A DNA stretch of 64,000 nt from Apostichopus japonicus (taxonomy: Eukaryota > Echinodermata > Holothuroidea > Aspidochirotida > Stichopodidae). The first letter of the stretch is position 1. Each line of letters begins with the position of its first letter. Under the pieces are notes generated by a model. That model saw nothing but the letters and a program-made list of their open reading frames with translations, was not told the DNA's origin and did not search any database. Positions 55,801 to 61,134 of the stretch are shown here, in pieces. The stretch spans positions 6,054,501-6,118,500 of the forward strand of contig NC_092575.1 of assembly GCF_037975245.1 (NCBI RefSeq), read 5' to 3'. Position numbers and translations under genes: made by a program.

Positions 55801-57781
55801 GAATACAAACCTCTGTCAGTGTAGATGCAAACCCTTGCCTTGCAGATTGTCTCGGTGAAGCAAGGCCCCTTACAAGTCTCTTCAGCGTATATTTAACAGC
55901 AGGACTGAGTTTTTCCTGTATATGTAGTCAAGAAAGTTAATGCAATATGTATAGTATATCGTGGGGAAATCCCTAAAAATAAAAATTCTATGAGCCAGAG
56001 AACTAAGTTGTTGATATGCATAGCCTAGGTAGACCTACATGCAACATGCTTGTTTAGTTTAGTAGAAAAAAAAGGATCAGGAGGGACACTCAAGTCCCCA
56101 TCAAGGACCCTATAGGAGTGGAAAAAAAACTGAAGACACAAACACTCAGACCCGATTACAATGCTTAAAGTGCTTGTCCAAAGCATTCTTAAACCCATTG
56201 ACACTACTTGCAAGTACAACTTTCTCAGGCAAACCGTTCCACTCATTCACAACCCTATTAGAAAAAAGTTATGCCAAAAATTAATCCTACTTTGTGACTT
56301 TTGCAGTTTAAGACAATGACCTGTAGTACAACTACTATTAGCTAACATGAAAAAGTCGGTAAAGGATAATCTGTCAAAACCATACACAATCTTGAAAACC
56401 TGAATGGAGAGGAAAACCTGATGGAGAGGACAAAATTATTTAACCAATGGAATGGCATAGTCTTTGAATGGACTTTATAGGAAACTAACTTGATCCTTTG
56501 TGCAGGATGGTGGGGTGACTTGTGGGACACTAAGGACTTTGAACCAGCAGTTTTCATTCATGGTCAAATTTATTTCTAAAACTTATAACTAACATCTGCA
56601 ATTTGTTATCTATTTCGCCTACTTGTAAGTTGTACTAGGCTAGTAGTAGTATAGCCAGTATTGCGAAGTTCGGAACACTGCGAAGTTCGGACACCCCTAA
56701 GAAATACATGATTTCACCATGACAACCTATAGCAACAGCCAATTTCACGAAAAACTGCAAAGCTACAGTTATTTTCTCTCCAAAATGACCCGTGTGCAAG
56801 TAAGTACTTACATATTTGTCAATAAAATGACGGAGATCTATGAAGTCTATTATAATTACTGAAAGAGCAACTGCGCCACCAATTTTATCACCAGCGCCAC
56901 ACTGTGGGTCGGGTGTCCGAACTTCGCAATACTCTAGCAAAGAAATACCACTTCCACAATCATGAAGAATCTTCTTGGAATACAACTTGAAAACAGTTTG
57001 CAGAAAAGAAAGTTTGGCCGTGTATCGTAATATAACACACTTCTCCCACCATATCAAGTATATTTTCAGGTGATTTATACCAGAAGATATAGTTTGAAGG
57101 TGTTTTAAGGCTGAGGTGTCCGAACTTCGAGTGTCCATGCTACAGGTACAAGAATGTTTAGACCTATTTAAGGTGGGAGCGACTTTACCCAATATTAACT
57201 GAGGATGGCTCTCTGTAAATACGATAGAATTAGAAATGCTTACGCTAAGGCCTAAGAAAGAGTAATTTAAGGGATATTTTGCCATTCTTTAAATAGCCTA
57301 GGCCTAGGGCCCCAAGTTAGACACAAAAAAACAGTTCTGGCAATATGGTTAGCCTACCCAACACAAAAAAAAAAAGGTTCCAAAAATTGATGACAATAAA
57401 AACATCACTTCACTGCTGGAAACCACCATTCCACCGTACAGTAGCCCTTGAGGATGTTTTTGTACCATAAGCTCGGTTTATACTAGTGTACAACACATAA
57501 AAAACAGCTGCAGGTCGCAGTATGACAATTAATTTTAAAACTAGTTAGAGGCCTAACATTATTACTATTAGTAACAAGTAACATGTGTGCATATTCGAAG
57601 TAGTTACGAAACCTAGTTCTGCGAAACGTCTTACCGAAACGTCGCCCTTTTCATGGATCCTTTGCTGTTCAATCAGAATGTTCACCAATGTAGACCCTCC
57701 TTTGACTCGATTGTCAATTTCATCTTCGGCAAGAGACCAAAATGTGTTTAAAAACGTCTTGTCTTTAAGCACCTGAGACAT
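25759..57781 (-). CDS. MYBBP1A: MYBBP1A (Myb-binding protein 1A, Pol5-like), complete 36-exon gene
   Basis: 36 exons, each with GT-AG boundaries and compatible phases, sum to 3330 nt: 1109 residues plus stop. Seen: an N-terminal helical-repeat region (FLNTFWSLAEDE; VKYTLKRLV), a conserved block EPEWMEVIVEILISLLARSS ending SSLQLILD (exon 19) that matches human EPPWVEVLVEILLALLAQPSH, an Asp/Glu tract (about residues 675-740), a second helical region (FQLLDIFIKKNP; LYSSALADFMTKR), and a short basic tail (NKRKRKRGKKDRR). Family knowledge: a nucleolar protein that represses transcription factors such as c-Myb and takes part in ribosome biogenesis and p53 stress signalling; yeast Pol5 is its relative. 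Exons 27 and 28 are the least certain. It is shorter than human (1328 aa), mostly in the basic tail. Convergent with the SPECC1-family gene; MED15 lies upstream on the same strand. Confidence 0.93.
26420..26514 (-). CDS. MYBBP1A: MYBBP1A exon 35
   Basis: Residues 1062-1092 plus two bases, acceptor CCTGTCTCAG after a long pyrimidine tract, donor AATCA|GTGAGT. Encodes LVSSLEKMKATF and SVVQNSINAALN. Reading through the donor would stop at once (TGA), giving a possible shorter form. Confidence 0.82.
27312..27422 (-). CDS. MYBBP1A: MYBBP1A exon 34
   Basis: Residues 1025-1061, phase 0, acceptor CTTCCTGCATCAAG, donor GAG|GTAAGG. Encodes FVREILVAVQQFSVFAHRSS, aligned with human QALSSLELLNVLFRTCKH. 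Confidence 0.88.
28023..28079 (-). CDS. MYBBP1A: MYBBP1A exon 33
   Basis: Residues 1006-1024, phase 0, acceptor GTCTTTCTCAG, donor AAG|GTAAAA. Encodes HADLVTTVQKSLNK, aligned with human WKQLMGQVLAKVTEN. Confidence 0.87.
28629..28676 (-). CDS. MYBBP1A: MYBBP1A exon 32
   Basis: Residues 990-1005, 48 nt, phase 0, acceptor TTACTTAG, donor AAG|GTATTT. Encodes IQACVMLSAICKAQFK, aligned with human HQACLLLQKTL. Confidence 0.87.
29319..29387 (-). CDS. MYBBP1A: MYBBP1A exon 31
   Basis: Residues 967-989, phase 0, acceptor CTGTTGCAG, donor CAG|GTATGC. Encodes EVAWLLVEEFAEYINTGLL. Confidence 0.9.
30058..30109 (-). CDS. MYBBP1A: MYBBP1A exon 30
   Basis: Residues 949-966, acceptor CATTCTCGTAG, donor CCG|GTGAGC. 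Encodes STNLQPVLFLNLIQKVP, aligned with human NSPLTVPMFLSLFSRHP. Confidence 0.92.
30628..30698 (-). CDS. MYBBP1A: MYBBP1A exon 29
   Basis: Residues 926-948 plus two bases, acceptor TACTTTCAG, donor GAG|GTAAGT. Encodes IKTLYSSALADFMTKR, matching human VTRVYSTALSSFLTKR. Confidence 0.95.
30785..30860 (+). repeat. CCCTTCC-type pyrimidine tract
   Basis: Interrupted CCCCTTCC/CCCCCTCC run in the intron between MYBBP1A exons 28 and 29; purine-rich in the transcript. Confidence 0.85.
31392..31430 (-). CDS. MYBBP1A: MYBBP1A exon 28 (tentative, 39 nt)
   Basis: Residues 913-925, phase 0 at both ends, acceptor TTCTTCATTAG, donor ATG|GTAAGC. Encodes VKVMNACHNNEKM, placed where human has LLRVLKGN. Confidence 0.62.
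31700..31749 (-). CDS. MYBBP1A: MYBBP1A exon 27 (tentative, 50 nt)
   Basis: Residues 896-912. Chosen because its phases fit both neighbours exactly (two bases then 16 codons), with acceptor CATTGCATTACAG and donor AAG|GTAATA. Encodes YLEILKYHILFDK, weakly like human LYHFNASLYLLRVL. Homology alone would not prove it. Confidence 0.6.
33978..34056 (-). CDS. MYBBP1A: MYBBP1A exon 26
   Basis: Residues 870-895 plus one base, acceptor CTCTTTGCAG, donor CAAG|GTTGGT. Encodes YISETLEKLMDRAKQ, aligned with human ALHAQVERLVQQAGR. Confidence 0.9.
34367..37808 (+). repeat. 22-bp satellite, about 155 copies, with higher-order structure
   Basis: Unit core CACACCATCTCCCTTCC plus a 5-bp variable join (CTCTG, CTCTA, TTCAG, CTATG and others). 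The array fills most of the intron between MYBBP1A exons 25 and 26. The unit has no stop in any + frame and 22 is not a multiple of 3, so all three + frames stay open for over 1200 codons with a 22-residue period. In the transcript it is purine-rich (GAAGGGAGATGGTGTG). Not coding. Confidence 0.97.
37905..38021 (-). CDS. MYBBP1A: MYBBP1A exon 25
   Basis: Residues 831-869, phase 0, acceptor CTCCTTCAG, donor AAG|GTAGAT. Encodes KMVYPLLVIAGTVK and ILAERAAQLLEIK. The following intron holds the 22-bp satellite. Confidence 0.92.
38405..38462 (-). CDS. MYBBP1A: MYBBP1A exon 24
   Basis: Residues 811-830, acceptor CTTCCCAG, donor ATT|GTGAGT. Encodes AFQLLDIFIKKNPDSPLLI, aligned with human IRVLDLVEVLVTKQPENALVL. 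Confidence 0.93.
38858..39000 (-). CDS. MYBBP1A: MYBBP1A exon 23
   Basis: Residues 764-810 plus two bases, acceptor GTCCTCAG, donor GAG|GTAAGG. Encodes LNDEAMAAFDDTLADVF, matching human LGDEAMMALDQSLASLF. Confidence 0.96.
39300..39868 (+). repeat. Tandem triplication, about 190-196-bp period, including the exon 22 donor
   Basis: The motif CATACC at the donor recurs at 39478, 39674 and 39864. Each copy has TGTTGTTT(C/T)AGTA, a TTTCTTTGGTTCAT block and a G-rich run. Only the last copy adjoins an open exon. Confidence 0.88.
39869..40009 (-). CDS. MYBBP1A: MYBBP1A exon 22 (acidic; its 3' edge is copied downstream)
   Basis: Residues 717-763, phase 0, acceptor CTCCTCAG, donor GAG|GTATGA. Encodes DSDSSDDDDDDEDEE then AAFRKEVMNALGDAGVL, aligned with human QGFREQLMTVLQAGKAL. 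The donor end recurs at about 39478-39510 and 39674-39710. Confidence 0.93.
40708..40814 (-). CDS. MYBBP1A: MYBBP1A exon 21 (acidic)
   Basis: Residues 681-716, acceptor TTTCTCAG, donor GAG|GTATAA. Encodes an Asp/Glu-rich stretch including EEDAALEEDEDGEGGE. Confidence 0.88.
41155..41218 (-). CDS. MYBBP1A: MYBBP1A exon 20
   Basis: Residues 660-680 plus one base, acceptor GATGCGCAG, donor TCAG|GTAAAA. Encodes MFDPDKQKLMSLLSFDGDEE, leading into the acidic tract. Confidence 0.88.
41810..41952 (-). CDS. MYBBP1A: MYBBP1A exon 19 (signature block)
   Basis: Residues 612-659, acceptor CATTCTCAG, donor GAT|GTAAGT. Encodes EPEWMEVIVEILISLLARSS and ESSLQLILD, the clearest family match in the gene (human EPPWVEVLVEILLALLAQ and ALQLILDV). 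Confidence 0.97.
42755..42960 (+). repeat. 18-bp minisatellite, about 11 copies
   Basis: Unit ATGCTATCAGAGAATAKT (K = G or T), divisible by 3, hence an open frame of repeating MLSENS/MLSENI. Lies in the intron between MYBBP1A exons 18 and 19; not coding. Confidence 0.95.
42998..43061 (-). CDS. MYBBP1A: MYBBP1A exon 18
   Basis: Residues 591-611 plus one base, acceptor TTACGCAG, donor GATG|GTTAGT. Encodes DLQLCFEKAMGKKDKLKKK. Confidence 0.88.
43209..43370 (-). CDS. MYBBP1A: MYBBP1A exon 17
   Basis: Residues 537-590, phase 0, acceptor GATTTTAG, donor GAG|GTGAGG. Encodes VQEAWETMIATVDKIHKK and AFQLLFLQVGLQTF, matching human RQAWDRMLQTL and AFQHLLLLVGIHLL. Confidence 0.94.
43825..43875 (-). CDS. 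MYBBP1A: MYBBP1A exon 16
   Basis: Residues 520-536, 51 nt, phase 0, acceptor CTTTTAG, donor GAA|GTAAGT. Encodes SVECLTPFSEE, aligned with human VTTVTPFTAQQ. Confidence 0.85.
44749..44825 (-). CDS. MYBBP1A: MYBBP1A exon 15
   Basis: Residues 494-519, acceptor TTCATTGACAG, donor AAG|GTGAGG. Encodes GTLRAYKLVNHAK, aligned with human WTYHLVQFADLLLNH. Confidence 0.88.
45576..45672 (-). CDS. MYBBP1A: MYBBP1A exon 14
   Basis: Residues 462-493 plus one base, acceptor TTTTTAATAG, donor CATG|GTGAGT. Encodes REEIAQHFYSAVEIL. Confidence 0.9.
45829..45985. repeat. Dispersed repeat, copy 1
   Basis: About 155 bp shared with 47086-47240 at high identity and with 49700-49830 at lower identity (GTCCATGTTTAATTTAGC; TTGATGGTATTAGTTCACAC). 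Family unknown. Confidence 0.85.
46071..46447. mobile_element. Small hAT-like MITE
   Basis: Terminal CAGTGGC / GCCACTG inverted repeats flanked by a perfect 8-bp duplication CCATCATA at 46063-46070 and 46448-46455. 377 bp, no frame. Lies in the intron between MYBBP1A exons 13 and 14. Confidence 0.88.
46708..46812 (-). CDS. MYBBP1A: MYBBP1A exon 13
   Basis: Residues 427-461, phase 0, acceptor CTTTTGTCAG, donor CAG|GTGAAG. Encodes MEAAQFFFLHAFFAVKNQ, aligned with human VARFCLFHSFFVTKK. Confidence 0.92.
47086..47240. repeat. Dispersed repeat, copy 2
   Basis: Nearly identical to 45829-45985, same orientation, and directly beside the 88-bp tandem array, which may have arisen from its flank. Confidence 0.85.
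47290..47990 (+). repeat. 88-bp tandem repeat, about 7-8 copies
   Basis: CTGCATATTGGTATGG recurs at 47557, 47645, 47733 and 47821 (exactly 88 bp apart), with more diverged copies at both edges. The central copies are almost identical, so expansion is recent. Intron between MYBBP1A exons 12 and 13. Confidence 0.95.
48028..48135 (-). CDS. MYBBP1A: MYBBP1A exon 12
   Basis: Residues 391-426, phase 0, acceptor TTTTACATTAG, donor CAG|GTAAGG. Encodes YLEWLKELFF and GVRRWICRQ, aligned with human RLRKWIIFRL. Confidence 0.9.
48452..48515 (-). CDS. MYBBP1A: MYBBP1A exon 11
   Basis: Residues 369-390, acceptor CTTACACAG, donor AGT|GTGAGT. Encodes PAYIHFDAITRTKTLANM. A decayed copy lies at 48889-48952. 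Confidence 0.9.
48889..48952 (-). pseudogene. Decayed duplicate of MYBBP1A exon 11
   Basis: Matches exon 11 (48452-48515) through CTTTGATGCC, ACAAGGACAAAAA and GTGATTAGCAGT-like segments. It has an inserted A that shifts the frame, an in-frame TAG, and GTTCGT in place of the GTGAGT donor. Flanks (AAATAAAGTG; CAAACACCTCCAT) also resemble the real exon's flanks, so about 440 bp was duplicated. Confidence 0.75.
49296..49520. repeat. Inverted repeat with an extra direct copy
   Basis: GAGCACTTGTACTGACAGTA (49296-49315) is inverted at 49367-49386, giving a near-perfect 22-bp stem with a 47-bp loop. A direct copy of the right arm and its flank recurs at about 49449-49520. Intron between MYBBP1A exons 10 and 11. 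Confidence 0.85.
49700..49830. repeat. Dispersed repeat, copy 3 (diverged)
   Basis: Shares CTCCATGTTTAATTTAGC and GGTATTAGTTCACACAA with copies 1 and 2, with more substitutions. Confidence 0.75.
49960..50039 (-). CDS. MYBBP1A: MYBBP1A exon 10
   Basis: Residues 343-368 plus two bases. Two AGs lie 8 nt apart at the 3' splice site; only the upstream one (TTCTTTCAG) keeps frame with exon 11 and gives PSLVAAFSTASKQ, matching human VLVAFSSVTNQ. Donor AAG|GTACGA. Confidence 0.88.
50284..50468 (-). CDS. MYBBP1A: MYBBP1A exon 9 (its 5' edge is copied in the upstream array)
   Basis: Residues 281-342, acceptor TTTGATTAG, donor TTT|GTAAGA. Encodes NGLCLDDSYACVHIFTVLE, then a Lys-rich helix. The first 39 nt and the acceptor recur about ten times in the adjoining array at 50469-51388. 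Confidence 0.92.
50430..51388 (-). repeat. About 95-bp tandem array carrying copies of the exon 9 acceptor
   Basis: GGCATAGGAATCATCC recurs near 50439, 50535, 50630, 50725, 50820, 50915, 51010, 51102, 51194 and 51286, with a partial copy at 51378. The first copy is inside exon 9. Each unit repeats the 3' splice site and about 39 nt of exon. Confidence 0.95.
51503..51611 (-). CDS. MYBBP1A: MYBBP1A exon 8
   Basis: Residues 245-280 plus one base, acceptor CTGTACAG, donor GAGA|GTAAGT. Encodes MKEFWNEVIE, matching human FPRFWKEVVEQ. Confidence 0.92.
52117..52209 (-). CDS. MYBBP1A: MYBBP1A exon 7
   Basis: Residues 214-244, phase 0, acceptor TGTTCCAG, donor GTT|GTAAGT. Encodes FHKENFKQIQKLFV, aligned with human FSDENVPRLVNVLK. 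Confidence 0.9.
52866..52985 (-). CDS. MYBBP1A: MYBBP1A exon 6
   Basis: Residues 174-213, phase 0, acceptor ATCCTTCCAG, donor CCA|GTAAGT. Encodes IPENVFSKHVWPDVKSE and ALLSVCRERFP. Confidence 0.9.
53775..53885 (-). CDS. MYBBP1A: MYBBP1A exon 5
   Basis: Residues 137-173, phase 0, acceptor CTTCGTAG, donor AAG|GTAGGT. Encodes a helical segment ending YLALIDLVKK. Confidence 0.9.
54749..54820 (-). CDS. MYBBP1A: MYBBP1A exon 4
   Basis: Residues 113-136, phase 0, acceptor TTACAACAG, donor AGG|GTAAGG. Encodes EARELIFGNIFAYHAIIQ, aligned with human ALFANLFGVLALFQ. Confidence 0.9.
55361..55444 (-). CDS. MYBBP1A: MYBBP1A exon 3
   Basis: Residues 85-112, phase 0, donor ATT|GTAAGT. Encodes VLDRIRAIHLTDVFELMDLE. 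Confidence 0.9.
55811..55915 (-). CDS. MYBBP1A: MYBBP1A exon 2
   Basis: Residues 50-84, phase 0. Acceptor ATATACAG, donor GAG|GTTTGT. Encodes AVKYTLKRLVRGL, matching human MKYALKRLITGL. Confidence 0.93.
56146..56560 (-). mobile_element. LINE reverse-transcriptase C-terminal fragment
   Basis: On the - strand, the C-terminal end typical of jockey/CR1/L2-type LINE ORF2: GFDRLSFTDFFMLANSS, then after a frameshift at a T-run, SNRVVNEWNGLPEKV and FKNALDKHFKH before a stop at 56148-56146. Heavily truncated and frameshifted. In MYBBP1A intron 1, same orientation as the gene. Confidence 0.8.
56657..57136. mobile_element. Palindromic element with GAAGTTCGGACA motifs
   Basis: AGTATTGCGAAGTTCGG (56657) and GCGAAGTTCGGACACCC (56680) are inverted at 56911-56933 (GGGTGTCCGAACTTCGC...), with a further inverted motif at 57115-57136. 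It looks like a MITE or foldback element, but no target duplication was recognised. Confidence 0.6.
57635..57781 (-). CDS. MYBBP1A: MYBBP1A exon 1 (start codon)
   Basis: Residues 1-49, phase 0 end, donor TCG|GTAAGA. ATG at 57781-57779 is the first Met; the frame stays open upstream to at least 57814 but without another ATG. Encodes KTFLNTFWSLAEDE, like human FLDFFWDIAKPE. Confidence 0.9.
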
Positions 57782-60700
57782 TTTGCGACTTTTTCGCTGG
57801 AAATCATGCCCCACGTGTGTACAAGTATTAGCGCAGTGATCCTTCGAATTTTACTGTACAGTGTAATATTGCGAAATGATCATCTTCCACATGTACGCAA
57901 CTCCGCAATCCAGTGACCGTCAGTACAGTGAGCGCTGTAGTTGAAAACAAGGAAGGCCGTTAGGGCCATCCGAGAGATAACTCGTTTTTATGGGGATTCT
58001 GTTTTGTTGCAGACTACTTAAATAACCAGAAAATTGCCACTACAAGAAAGAGTTGTCACAACGATATCATTATGTGAAATGTGAATCATATGATGTCCAG
58101 GTTGTACGACTCCAGCATGTATTGTTTTGGTCTCAGTATAGTGAAATGGGCTAGTGGGAGTAAATGTGGAGGAACAGGCGAAGTAACAGTTATTACTGAG
58201 GGTTACTTTCTCTAACTTTGGTGGGTGAGGATGCAAGTACAGTTGATGTCACAAATTTATCTTTACTTTTGTCCCAACCCTATCCACCTGGCATACATAA
58301 ATACTCATTCCTACCCTTTCTTGTTCATTATCACCTAAATGATCAACAAAAATAAACCACCCAAAAAAGTGGCTCAGCAAACAATTTCAGTGAAGGAGTT
58401 ACCAGATCGCATCAATATAATATGGGTGGTAGGGGAAGGGGAGGGGTGCAGCCAAAATATCATATCACATTTCTGTTCTGACACACACAATGCAACAACA
58501 ACACACACACAATGAGCTTGTGCTCAAGTACATTTGCTTGTCAGGATGTGCCACATTGTAACAATAACCAGTCCTGACCAGGTAGTTGTATACAGAAATG
58601 ATTTCAATTTAAAAATAAGTAAAAGGAAAAGGATAACAATTATTCAAACAATATTTGTTTCATCGACATTTTGTATTCACAGATAATTACAAAGCAAGAA
58701 AGATTGATGATTATCACTCTGAGTAACTAAAGTGTGTATTATTGAAACAGATGAATTTCAGACACACAGACCAAACTTAAGTTAATAGTTATTTTGCATT
58801 GATATAACAGTGTTGGATTCTGCAAGCTGTATCTATAAAGATATCATCACTGAAAGAGACTTTACCGTGAAGAAAAAGGGAAGAAGTGCTTGATGGTACC
58901 AAAATTCTGCAGAACTGTCTTGTTCAGTTTTTATCATACCATATCAAACTAATGAACAGTTTCCAAATTCTGACTATTGTGCAAAACAGTGTGTTGTTAG
59001 TTTTTGAAGCTTTGTGGCCATCTACAGCATATGTAGTAAATTTTTTGTGTTGCTATCCGGCCACTTAAAGACCTAATGCGATGTAACAGAAATTTGATGA
59101 TGATGTACGACACTTTAAAATTTGGGATGCATCTTGATTTTTAATGCTGTACTAGGTGTTGGATTTCCTGCCCATCAGATGGTAGTTCCAATCCACCATT
59201 TAAGACAATACTAAGTACTACAATTACACCAGAAGCAAAAGAATGTTGGCATAAACTTCAAAGGTTTTTACACATGGAGAAATAACAGATTTCTTTACAT
59301 GTGTAGGGTACAAACTTTTTGCAATGCACTAAATGGTGTACAACTCCTTCGGGCGACCAAATGACGTTGGGGGGACTTGTGAAAGTGACACAAAAGTTAC
59401 AAACCGATGCAAAATGTAGCTCTACATTCCTTCCTGTGGTAGTTGATTACTTGATCAAGTCCAAAAAGTACAGCATAGATCCATAGCTATTTATTATCTT
59501 TGATTACTAAGTACTCCCCTTACCCCCCCCAGACCCTTTCCCTCTCCCCAACCATTTCTTCTTTGATAGATGCATACAGCAAATGTTATTGCTAAAGTAT
59601 TTTAAGTTCAATCACATCTAAAAATGCCATTGTTTACAATAACAATACTGTTTACTCTTAGCATGAACACATGAAGAGGAATACAATGGGAACCAAACAT
59701 CCATCTCATAGTGTCACTATGGCATCATACATTCAATTACTAACATTAAATGATTTGTCATCAACATCTCATATTTTCAGATAATCATTATCCAGTGCTC
59801 TTTCTCAATGGTATCCCCATCAATCCCCATCTAATGTTCCCTCATTGGCATCACCATCTCATGCTCCCTCACTGGCATCACCATCTAATGGTGCCTCACT
59901 GACATCACCATCTGATGCTCTCTCATTGGCATCACCATGTAATGATCCCTCACTGGTATCACCATCTAATGCTCCCTCACTGGCATCACCATTTAATGCT
60001 CTCTCATTGGCATCACCATGTAATGCTCCCTCACTGGCATCACCATCTGATGCTCTCTGATTGGCATCACCATGTAATGCTCCCTCACTGGCATAACCAT
60101 CTCATGCTCCCTCACTGGCATAACCATCTCATGCTCCCTCACTGGCATCACCATCTGATGCTCTCTCATTGGCATCACCATGTAATGATCCCTCACTGGC
60201 ATCACCATTTAATGCTCTCTCATTGGCATCACCATGTAATGCTCTCTCATTGGCATCACCATGTAATGATCCCTCACTGGTATCACCATGTAATGCTCCC
60301 TCACTGGCATCACCATCTAATGCTCTCTCATTGGCATCACCATGTAATGCCCCCTTCACTGGCATCACCATGTAATGGCCCCTCACTGGCATCACCATCT
60401 AATGCTCCCTCACTGGCATCTCCATCTAATGCTCTCTCACTGGCATCACCATCTGATGCTCTCTGATTGGCATCACCATGTAATGCTCCCTCACTTGCAT
60501 AACCATTTAATGCTCTGTCACTGGCATCACCATCGAATGCTCCCTCATTGGCATCACCATCTAATGTTTCTCATTAGCATCACGATCTAATGCTCCCTCA
60601 CTGGCATCACCATTTAATGCTCTCTCATCGGCATCACCATCTAATGCTCATCATTTTTTTTACCATCTAATGCTCCCTCACTGGCATCACCATTTAATGC

Positions 60701-61000
60701 TCTTTCATCAGCATCACCATCTAATGCTCCCTCACAGCTCCCTCATTGAACCATGGAACAACTCATGGAACAACTACTGTAACTCATCCTCTGCTTTGAT
60801 GCTACCATTACAACAATGGAACCATTGAACAACTACTGTAAGGCAACCTCTGCTGGCACTTAATACTTCTCTCTCATCACAGGTTATTACACAAGCTTCA
60901 TTTGTAACAGTATTCAACAGACCATTGCAAGAGAAGTCACTGAGGCACAGCCTCTGGAGTCTTGTAAACGCTTCAACAGGACAGACTGCTTAACTAGCTC
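57782..61000. other. Intergenic: MYBBP1A 5' flank and MED15 3' flank
   Basis: No coding exon was recognised. The CpG-containing stretch just upstream of the MYBBP1A ATG (about 57780-58000) is the likely promoter but shows no TATA box I can assign. A 27-bp array occupies 59830-60740. A possible AATAAA for MED15 (- strand) is at 59490-59495, beyond the array. Confidence 0.55.
59830..60740 (+). repeat. 27-bp minisatellite, about 33 copies
   Basis: Unit core GGCATCACCATCTAATG plus CTCCCTCACT. The length is divisible by 3, so several frames on both strands stay open; none is coding. It begins about 260 bp 3' of the MED15 stop and could be transcribed as 3' UTR. Confidence 0.95.
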
Positions 61001-61134
61001 TCAAAACGCTTGACAGCATTTCCGTACACTCATTTCCCATGCATCCATCAACTGTGTGAAAGTGTACAGGTCAGGCATGTGGGTCAACTGTGTAAGCAGC
61101 ATCTTGTGGACTAGTTGATGAAAAGGTGTTTGAC
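61001..61134 (-). CDS. MED15: MED15 last coding exon
   Basis: Acceptor TTTTATACATAG; completes a Cys codon, then QTPFHQLVHKMLLTQLTHMP, LMDAWEMSVRKCCQAF and TGA at 61003-61001. Confidence 0.94.

Noticed and set aside
59845-60590. Open frames rich in His/Met or Ser/Pro on both strands
   Set aside because: Products of a 27-bp minisatellite whose length is divisible by 3.
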